Of a DNA stretch of 64,000 nt, positions 58,187-64,000 are shown piece by piece; the stretch's first letter is position 1, and each line of letters starts with the position of its first letter. Made by a program: the position numbers and the translations under genes. The notes below the pieces were generated by a model. It saw nothing but the letters and a program-made list of their open reading frames with translations. It had not been told where the DNA came from and did no database searches. The DNA is taken from NCBI GenBank assembly GCA_963795555.1, contig CAWCHZ010000002.1, forward strand, positions 1,736,001 through 1,800,000. The letters are read 5' to 3'. This stretch comes from CAWCHZ01 sp963795555. GTDB lineage: Bacteria > Actinomycetota > Thermoleophilia > Solirubrobacterales > Solirubrobacteraceae.

Positions 58187-58831
58187 ATGCCAGTGCTTGC
58201 ATCGATCACCGATTCGCTGGTCACGTTCGTCACCCACGTGGTGCGCGACATCGGTCTGCCCGGGATCTTCGTACTGATGGTGGCCGAGAGCGCCTGCATC
58301 CCGATCCCCTCCGAGGCGACGATGCTGTTCGCTGGCTTCAACGTCGCCAACCACCACTACTCGCTCGCCGCGATCACGATCGCTGGCGTGGCCGGCAACC
58401 TGGTCGGATCGTGGATCGCCTATGCGATCGGCTATTACGGCCGGATCGGGCTGCTCGAGCGGCCCGCGAGCCCGCTGCACGTACCGGCCCATCAGCTCGA
58501 GCGCGCCGAGCGCTGGTTCGAACGCTGGGGAACCGCGACGGTCTTCTTCACGCGCCTGCTGCCGATCGTGCGCACGTTCATCTCGCTGCCGGTCGGCGTG
58601 GCACGGATGCCGCTCGGACGCTTCTCCGCGCTGACGCTCGCCGGCTGCGTGCCGTGGGTCCTGTTGCTGGGCTTCATCGGCGAGCAGGTTGGATCGCGCT
58701 GGACGCACTGGCGTCACGCCCTCTCGTATGTCGATTACGTGATGGCGGCACTGATCGTGGCCGGCATCGTCTACCTGATCGTGCGCCGAGTGCGCAGCGG
58801 CCGTGCCGCCGCCGACGTGCCGTCGGCCTGA
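58187..58831 (+). CDS. DedA family membrane protein
   Basis: 214 residues, five to six helices. Signature features: ESACIPIPSEATMLFAGF (about 37-54), with the acidic residues needed for function, a second helix pair with GNLVGSWIAYAIGYYG, and FTRLLPIVRTFISLPVGVARM with the paired arginines. DedA proteins flip or transport undecaprenyl phosphate and phospholipids across the membrane, which suits its neighbour uppP. Start ATG 58187; the stop meets the next GTG directly. Confidence 0.9.
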   Translation: MPVLASITDSLVTFVTHVVRDIGLPGIFVLMVAESACIPIPSEATMLFAGFNVANHHYSLAAITIAGVAGNLVGSWIAYAIGYYGRIGLLERPASPLHVPAHQLERAERWFERWGTATVFFTRLLPIVRTFISLPVGVARMPLGRFSALTLAGCVPWVLLLGFIGEQVGSRWTHWRHALSYVDYVMAALIVAGIVYLIVRRVRSGRAAADVPSA

Positions 58832-59722
58832 GTGACGCGCCCCCCGCTCGCCCGCCTGCCGTCGCGGCCCGGCCGCCTGCCGTCGCGCCACGCCGCCCTG
58901 CTGGGCCTGCTGCACGGGCCCGCCGAGCTGCTGCCGATCTCCTCCTCCGGCCACGTCGCGCTGATCCCGTGGCTGCTGGGCTGGCCCTACGTCGAGCTCG
59001 ATCCGGAGCTGCGCAAGTCCTTCGAGGTGGCGCTCCACCTCGGCACGGCGGCGGCGCTGCTGATCGGCCCGTACACCAGGCCACGGTCGCCTGGCAGGAA
59101 TGGCCTCGGCGCCGCGGACGGGGCGCCGCACCCGCACACAGCGACCGAGCCGGATCTGCGCCGCGCCGCGCTGCTGGCACTGGCGCTCGCTCCCGCCGCG
59201 ATGATCGGCTGGGCGCTGGAGCGCCCAGTGCAGCAGCGACTCGGCACGCCCGCGACGGTGGCGGCCGGCCTGCTGGCCGGGTCGCTGGCGATGCTCGCTG
59301 CCGACCGTCGGCCGCGGCTGCGTCGCTGCACGGACGCTGGCCCAGCCGACGCGCTCTGGCTGGGGGTCGCGCAGGCGTGCGCGATCGCCCCGGGCATCTC
59401 ACGCAACGGCGCGACGCTGGCCGCGGCACGCTGGCGCGGCTTCGCGCGGCGCGACGCCAATGCCCTGTCGCGCGTGCTGGCCCTGCCGGTGATCGTCGGC
59501 GCCGGCGCGCTGAAGGGCTGGCGGCTGCGCCAGCACGGGCTGCCGCCGGAGCTGGGGGCGCCGTTCGCGGTCGGCAGCGTCGCAGCGGCCGCCTCGACGC
59601 TCGCCTGCCTGCCGCTGATGTCCCGCCTGGACGACGATCGTCCGCTGGCGCCGTACGCCGTCTACCGCCTGGCGCTCGCGGCGCTTGCCGTGTGCAGGCT
59701 GCGCAAGAATGGACGGCGATGA
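58832..59722 (+). CDS. uppP: Undecaprenyl-diphosphatase (BacA/UppP)
   Basis: 296-residue membrane phosphatase that recycles undecaprenyl diphosphate to the monophosphate needed for cell wall and polysaccharide assembly. LLHGPAELLPISSSGH (about 26-41) holds the E-x3-E-like and SSSGH active residues. PGISRNGATLAA (near 190) holds the second catalytic motif. GTG 58832 immediately follows the dedA stop. The stop overlaps purM by ATGA, giving a dedA-uppP-purM operon. The loop 90-110 (PRSPGRNGLGAADGAPHPH) is an unusual insert. Confidence 0.92.
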   Translation: MTRPPLARLPSRPGRLPSRHAALLGLLHGPAELLPISSSGHVALIPWLLGWPYVELDPELRKSFEVALHLGTAAALLIGPYTRPRSPGRNGLGAADGAPHPHTATEPDLRRAALLALALAPAAMIGWALERPVQQRLGTPATVAAGLLAGSLAMLAADRRPRLRRCTDAGPADALWLGVAQACAIAPGISRNGATLAAARWRGFARRDANALSRVLALPVIVGAGALKGWRLRQHGLPPELGAPFAVGSVAAAASTLACLPLMSRLDDDRPLAPYAVYRLALAALAVCRLRKNGRR

Positions 59723-60819
59723 GCGACGCCTACGCCGCCGCAGGAGTCGACATCGCAGCCGCTGCACGGGGCGTCGACGCCCTCGTCGAGGTGCTGGCGA
59801 CGATCCGTCCCGGTCGCGCCACGCGTTCGGTGCTGGACTCCGGGCATTACGCCAGCGTGCTCGAGGTCGCTCCCAATCTCGGGATCGCGATCAGCACCGA
59901 CGGCGTTGGCACGAAGGTGATCGTCGCCGAGCAGGCGCGTCGCTTCGACACCGTTGGCGTCGACTGCGTGGCGATGAACGTCAACGACATCATCTGCGTA
60001 GGCGCCGAGCCGATCGCACTGGTCGATTACCTCGCGATCGAGCATCCCGACGCCGAGATGCTCGCGGGCATCGCCGCCGGGCTGAAGGTCGGCGCCGAGG
60101 CGGCGGGCATCGAGATCCCCGGCGGCGAGCTGGCCCAGCTGCCCGAGCTCGTGCGCGGGCATCCCTCACCGTACGGCTTCGACCTCACCGGGGCGTGCTT
60201 CGGCACGGTTGCACTGGATCGCATCGTCACAGGCGCGGACTGCGAGCCCGGCGACGCGATCATCGGCTTGCCCTCCGCGGGCGTCCATGCCAACGGGCTG
60301 ACGCTCGCCCGCCACGCGCTGCTGCGTGCCGGCGGCCTGGATCTCGGCGATCGGCCCGCCGCGCTCGGGGGCGCGAGCGTAGCCGATGTGCTGCTCGAGC
60401 CGACGGTGATCTACGTGCGCGCGGTGCTGGAGCTGCTGGGCTCGCAGACGCCCGTGCACGGGCTCGCCCACATCACCGGCGGTGGCCTGCTCAACCTGCT
60501 GCGGCTCAACGCCGCCGTCGGCTGGCGGATCGACGCCCCGCTCCCCGTGCCGCCGGTGTTCGCGCTGATCGGCGAGCTGGGCAGCGTCGAGGACGCCGAG
60601 CTCTATCGCGTCTTCAACATGGGCTGCGGCTTCTGCTGCGTGGTGCCGGCCGCCGGCGCGCAGGACGCGGTCGAGCTGCTCGCCGCCCACCATCCAGGCG
60701 CCGCCGTGATCGGCGAGGTCAGCCCCGACGCCGGGCGCATCAGCGTCCCCCCGCTGGGTCTGCTCGGCGATGCCGAGGGGCTGACCCGACGCGCACCCAG
60801 CGTGGGCAGCGCCCCCTGA
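59719..60819 (+). CDS. purM: Phosphoribosylformylglycinamidine cyclo-ligase (AIR synthase)
   Basis: 366-residue purine biosynthesis enzyme making aminoimidazole ribonucleotide. ATG 59719 overlaps the uppP stop (ATGA). Conserved elements: the glycine/serine loop in ATRSVLDSGHYAS, STDGVGTKVIVAEQ, GVDCVAMNVNDIICVGAEPI (metal/nucleotide), GYDLTGACFG-like FDLTGACFG, GLPSAGVHANGLTLAR and HITGGGLLNLLRL. Complete. Its place after uppP rather than with other pur genes is unusual and may reflect translational convenience. Confidence 0.93.
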   Translation: MSDAYAAAGVDIAAAARGVDALVEVLATIRPGRATRSVLDSGHYASVLEVAPNLGIAISTDGVGTKVIVAEQARRFDTVGVDCVAMNVNDIICVGAEPIALVDYLAIEHPDAEMLAGIAAGLKVGAEAAGIEIPGGELAQLPELVRGHPSPYGFDLTGACFGTVALDRIVTGADCEPGDAIIGLPSAGVHANGLTLARHALLRAGGLDLGDRPAALGGASVADVLLEPTVIYVRAVLELLGSQTPVHGLAHITGGGLLNLLRLNAAVGWRIDAPLPVPPVFALIGELGSVEDAELYRVFNMGCGFCCVVPAAGAQDAVELLAAHHPGAAVIGEVSPDAGRISVPPLGLLGDAEGLTRRAPSVGSAP

Positions 60820-60863
60820 GGACGCGGAGGCTGCCGAGGATCGTGCGGATGTCGCAGCGAGGC

Positions 60864-61673
60864 TCAGGCCGCGGACCAGAGATGCCCCGTGCCGAGGCGC
60901 TCGGGACGCACGCGCCACTCGACGGCGAGCCGCCACAGCTCCGCGGCCGCACGGGGGCCAGGCAGACCGCAGATCGCAGCGACCTCGGCCGTGGCGAGGC
61001 ACCCGAAGTGGCTCAAGGCCTGCTCGACCGTCGGCTGTGTGCCGCTGGGCTGCGCGCCGGCCGCAAGCGCCGCGGCGCGATAGGCGTCGTAGGGTTGAGC
61101 GCCGTAGAGGCCGTGCAACTCGCCGTCGGCGCCGAGCAGTTCGACCGACGGCAGCAGCACTCGCCCGCTGGTCGCGTCGCGGCCGTGCTCCGGCACCGCC
61201 GCGGCGCGCTCGAGGTCAGCGCCGAGCAGCTCGACGATCGCGTGCGAGCGCAGATCGACGCTGAAGCGTCCGACGTCCAGGCCACCAACCCCGCGGGCCA
61301 CGTCGACCAGCGCATCGACGGAGTCGAGCTTGCGCCGGCGGCACAGCAGCCCCTCCCGCAGGGCGCGCAGCAGCGGAGCCGAGGCGCCCTGCTCGCTCGC
61401 CGCCTCGACCGCCAGGCAGGCCGGGTAGGAGGAGGTCGGCGCCGCCTCCAGCCAGAGGCGCGCGTCGATCGGCATCGCGCTGCGCTCGGCCTCGGCGAGC
61501 CAATCGCCGATCATCGCCAGCGCCGCAGGGAACTCGCGCGCCAGCCCGCCCATCACATAGCGCCAGCGCAGCTGCCCCTCGAACTCGACCGCCAACCGCC
61601 GCAGCACGGGCTCGAGGCCCCAGGATGCCGCGCACGCGGGATCGGTGTAGTAGCGGACCTCGATCGGCGCCAC
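60864..61673 (-). CDS. DsbA-family thioredoxin-fold protein with a non-canonical active site
   Basis: 269 residues. It opens with IEVRYYTDPACAASWGLEPVLRRL; the thioredoxin-like active site normally CPxC/CPWS is here CAAS, with one cysteine. The central helical insertion, then SSYPACLAVEAASEQG and ADGELHGLYGAQPYDAYRAA, resembles FrnE/SpxH-type DsbA proteins. No signal peptide, so it is cytosolic. With only one active-site thiol, a glutathione-S-transferase-like, isomerase or adaptor role is more likely than disulfide formation. Convergent with purM. Confidence 0.75.
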   Translation of the reverse strand: MAPIEVRYYTDPACAASWGLEPVLRRLAVEFEGQLRWRYVMGGLAREFPAALAMIGDWLAEAERSAMPIDARLWLEAAPTSSYPACLAVEAASEQGASAPLLRALREGLLCRRRKLDSVDALVDVARGVGGLDVGRFSVDLRSHAIVELLGADLERAAAVPEHGRDATSGRVLLPSVELLGADGELHGLYGAQPYDAYRAAALAAGAQPSGTQPTVEQALSHFGCLATAEVAAICGLPGPRAAAELWRLAVEWRVRPERLGTGHLWSAA

Positions 61674-61774
61674 GCGCGCACGATAGTGGGCGAGCGAGGG
61701 CGAGCGCCAGGGCCACGCACGGCGCGCGGCAACCAGGGCGTCGGAGCGCGCCGCAACGAGGGTGGCGGGACCAG

Positions 61775-63328
61775 ATGACGGCGCTCGACGGCGTGGCGCT
61801 CGACGGCCGCTATCGACTCGACGCGCAGATCGGCGCCGGCGGCATGTCGACCGTCTACAGGGCCTACGACCTCATCCTCGAGCGAGCCGTCGCGATCAAG
61901 CTGATGCACCGCGAGTTCGCCGGGGACTCCGAGCAGCTCGAGCGCTTCCGCCGGGAGGGCCGCGCGGTGGCCCAGCTCTCGCATCCTCACATCGTCGGCG
62001 TGATCGACGCCTGCCAGGGCGACGGACAGCCCTACATCGTGCTCGAGCTGATCGCCGGCGAGACGCTCAAGCAGCGCATCCGCCGCCTCGGGCGCCTACC
62101 GCTCGATGAAGCGGTCGCCTACGCGATCGAGATCGCGCGCGCACTCGAGTACGCCCACGCCCGCGGCATCGTGCACCGTGACGTCAAGCCCCAGAACGTG
62201 CTGCTCGACGAGGAGGGCAGCGCCAAGGTGACCGACTTCGGCATCGCCCGCACGCTCGACGAGCATGGGCTGACCGCAGACGGACGCGTGGTCGGCACGA
62301 CCGACTACGTCTCGCCCGAGCAGGCGCTGGGACAGCCGGTCACCGGCCAGTCGGACATCTACTCGCTGGGGATCGTGCTGTGGGAGATGCTCGTCGGCGA
62401 GGTGCCATTCCGCGGCGACAACCCCGTGACGGTCGCGATGAAGCACGTGCGCGAGCCGCTGCCCGACGTGCAGGTCTACCGCGCCGGCGTCAGCGCGTCG
62501 CTGGCGGCGGCGATCGATCGCGCCACTGCCAAGGAGCTGTCGCGGCGCTGTGCCGACGCCGGTGAGCTGGCCAGCGACCTCGAGGACGCGCTGGTCGTCG
62601 AGGCCGGGCGAACGGGGACGACGACCGGCGAGGCGACCGCGGTGCTGCGAGCGCTGCCCGAGCGCCGTCGGCGGCGCGTGCCGGTGCGCGCGCGCCATCC
62701 GGCCCGTCTGGCAGCCGCGGTGTCGCTGATGGCTGCGGTGGTGGCGTTGATCCTGATCGCGTTGGCCGACAACACCCACCGCGGCATCGCGCCGGAGATC
62801 AGCGTCAACCATGCGCAGAGCGGCCTGCGCGTCGTGCCGCTTGCGCAGACCGCGGCGCACGATCTCGACCCCTACGGCGGCGATGGCGAGAACCCCGGCC
62901 AGGTGGGCTTCGCGGTCGATGGAGACCCCAACACCTACTGGTCGACCGAGCACTATCACGGTCCGCTCGACAAGCCGGGCGTCGGCATCTACGTCGACGC
63001 CAAACCGAGCGTCGCGGCCAGGCGCCTGGTGATCCAGACGCCCGATCCCGGCTGGACCGCGACGATCTTCGCGGCCCCCGCAGGGCCGCCGCCAGCCGGA
63101 CCGCCGCCGCTGCTGCCCGGCCAGACGCTGGGCTCGCCGCCGCACGCGCCGCCGGTCGATCCGGCCTGGACCCAGGTCTCCCAGACCCAGCTCGTCAACC
63201 ATCGTCAGGCCACCTTCGCGCTCGACACGCTGGGCCTGCGGTTGCGCTACTACCTGGTCTGGATCAGCGCGCTGCCGCCGTCCGGCATGGCGCGAATCAC
63301 CCAGATCTCGCTGCTGGCGCGAGGCTGA
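61775..63328 (+). CDS. Receptor Ser/Thr protein kinase with discoidin-like extracytoplasmic region
   Basis: 517 residues from ATG 61775. The kinase domain (about 10-275) has GAGGMSTVYRA (P-loop), AIKLM (Lys), HRDVKPQNVLL (catalytic loop), DFGIA and GTTDYVSPEQA, all catalytic residues being present. A basic juxtamembrane linker is followed by one helix (about 315-333). The external part (about 345-517) has VDGDPNTYWSTEHYHG and PPSGMARITQISLL, as in discoidin/F5-8C-like folds that bind glycans. So it may sense cell-wall or polysaccharide material. Convergent with the PASTA protein. Confidence 0.85.
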   Translation: MTALDGVALDGRYRLDAQIGAGGMSTVYRAYDLILERAVAIKLMHREFAGDSEQLERFRREGRAVAQLSHPHIVGVIDACQGDGQPYIVLELIAGETLKQRIRRLGRLPLDEAVAYAIEIARALEYAHARGIVHRDVKPQNVLLDEEGSAKVTDFGIARTLDEHGLTADGRVVGTTDYVSPEQALGQPVTGQSDIYSLGIVLWEMLVGEVPFRGDNPVTVAMKHVREPLPDVQVYRAGVSASLAAAIDRATAKELSRRCADAGELASDLEDALVVEAGRTGTTTGEATAVLRALPERRRRRVPVRARHPARLAAAVSLMAAVVALILIALADNTHRGIAPEISVNHAQSGLRVVPLAQTAAHDLDPYGGDGENPGQVGFAVDGDPNTYWSTEHYHGPLDKPGVGIYVDAKPSVAARRLVIQTPDPGWTATIFAAPAGPPPAGPPPLLPGQTLGSPPHAPPVDPAWTQVSQTQLVNHRQATFALDTLGLRLRYYLVWISALPPSGMARITQISLLARG

Positions 63329-63370
63329 GCTTCACGCGCAGGCCGGTGACGGCGTTGGTGGCACCGTCGC

Positions 63371-64000
63371 TCAGGCCGGTGGGGGCGCCGGCGTGCCCGG
63401 CGGGTTGCCGTTGAAGCTGCCGATGTCGACGACCACGGTCGAGCCCTTGTCCACCGTCTGACCGGCCGCGGGTCGCTGGTTGATCACCTTGCCGTTCTGG
63501 GTTGGATCGGCGACCGAATGGCTGGTGAAGCTCGCCTTCAATCCGATGGCGCTGAGCGCGGCGGAGGCCTGGCTCTGCGTGTCGCCCGTCAAATCCGGCA
63601 CCGTCACCTGCGGCAGCGCCTTGGCTACGACGATCTGCACCGCCGAGCCGCTGGGAGCCTGCTGATTGCCCGCCGGGCTCTGGCTGACCACCGTACCGGC
63701 GGGCTGTGACGACACCTGCGTGGTCGCGATCACCTTGAACCCCGCGGCCTGCAGCGTTGCGGTCGCCTGGTCCTTGGGCAGGCCGGTGACATCGGGCACC
63801 GGCACCTTCTGCGGGCCCGACGACATGTACAGCACGACGAGCGAGCCGGCCGGAGCTGAGATGTTGGCCGGTGGAGAGGTGTTGACCGGCTGGCCGGCCG
63901 GCACCGTCGCCGACGGCTGATGGACCACGCGGACCTTGAAACCGGCGCTCTCCAGCGCCTTGCGCGCGTCGTTCTCGGGCAGCCCGGTGACGTCCGGGAC
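63371..64000 (-). CDS. PASTA-repeat protein, C-terminal part (PknB-like kinase or penicillin-binding protein)
   Basis: The visible end contains three PASTA repeats (KVPVPDVTGLPKDQATATLQAAGFKV, TVPDLTGDTQSQASAALSAIGL, and a first repeat at the window edge starting VPDVTGLPENDARKALESAGF), ending in a Pro-rich tail NPPGTPAPPPA. PASTA repeats bind peptidoglycan or beta-lactam-like ligands. The N-terminal kinase or transpeptidase domain lies outside the window, so its type is not known. Three or more PASTA repeats at the very C-terminus suggest a PknB-type kinase. Confidence 0.8.
   Translation of the reverse strand, partial: VPDVTGLPENDARKALESAGFKVRVVHQPSATVPAGQPVNTSPPANISAPAGSLVVLYMSSGPQKVPVPDVTGLPKDQATATLQAAGFKVIATTQVSSQPAGTVVSQSPAGNQQAPSGSAVQIVVAKALPQVTVPDLTGDTQSQASAALSAIGLKASFTSHSVADPTQNGKVINQRPAAGQTVDKGSTVVVDIGSFNGNPPGTPAPPPA

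Noticed and set aside
56596..60819. 1407-codon frame with purM at its end
   Set aside because: Only the last 366 codons match a family (PurM). The rest is antisense or out-of-frame to DegT, DedA and UppP, which are certain.

Overview
The window is very GC-rich chromosomal DNA of an actinobacterium. The mix of GTG/ATG starts, DUF354/CapD-type exopolysaccharide genes, GGDEF proteins, LytR-family cell-wall proteins and a split cytochrome b suggests the Thermoleophilia (Solirubrobacterales, Conexibacter-like). That placement is inferred from gene content only.

Region 1 (1-22,950) is ordinary chromosome. It holds a partial FtsX/MacB permease, nagA, a split cytochrome b module, 3-hydroxyacyl-CoA dehydrogenase, a class III aminotransferase, an LCP ligase, a MarR regulator, a nitroreductase and a GGDEF/HD-GYP protein. 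A run of minus-strand genes follows: two GT-C membrane glycosyltransferases around an unusual adenylating enzyme plus LuxC-like reductase pair, then an AlkZ-like winged-helix protein / MoaD-like carrier / BNR-repeat operon, then a membrane GGDEF protein and a small ABM-like protein.

Region 2 (about 22,947-33,102) looks like a roughly 10-kb island inserted at the 3' end of tRNA-Ala(TGC) at 33,103-33,175. An imperfect copy of the tRNA 3' end lies at 22,947-22,970 in the orientation expected for an attachment-site duplication. The interval is rich in broken genes (AbrB, GNAT, ABC ATPase, LivK-type binding protein, SCO1-like lipoprotein, DHFR-like tail). Intact genes are a toxin/antitoxin-like pair, recQ, an ArsR-CDF metal operon, a methyltransferase, a CsoR regulator with a palindromic operator in front of a permease-YHS fusion, an lgt copy and a second CDF-like transporter. 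No integrase gene was seen.

Region 3 (33,100-39,950) holds two tRNA-Ala genes, a hairpin-rich intergenic stretch, a HAMP-GAF-GGDEF protein, a solitary DNA methyltransferase, a DUF5715-like membrane protein and an SDR.

Region 4 (40,000-59,722) is a surface-polysaccharide locus: ATP-grasp ligase, undecaprenyl-phosphate sugar transferase, GT2, GT4, a frameshifted GT2, flippase, O-methyltransferase, O-antigen ligase, WbpM/CapD-like dehydratase, DUF354 glycosyltransferase, DegT aminotransferase, DedA and UppP. Embedded in it is a ComA-like phosphosulfolactate synthase overlapping a histidine phosphatase, which suggests a sulfonate side pathway. The right end carries purM, a DsbA-like protein, a receptor Ser/Thr kinase and the C-terminus of a PASTA protein.
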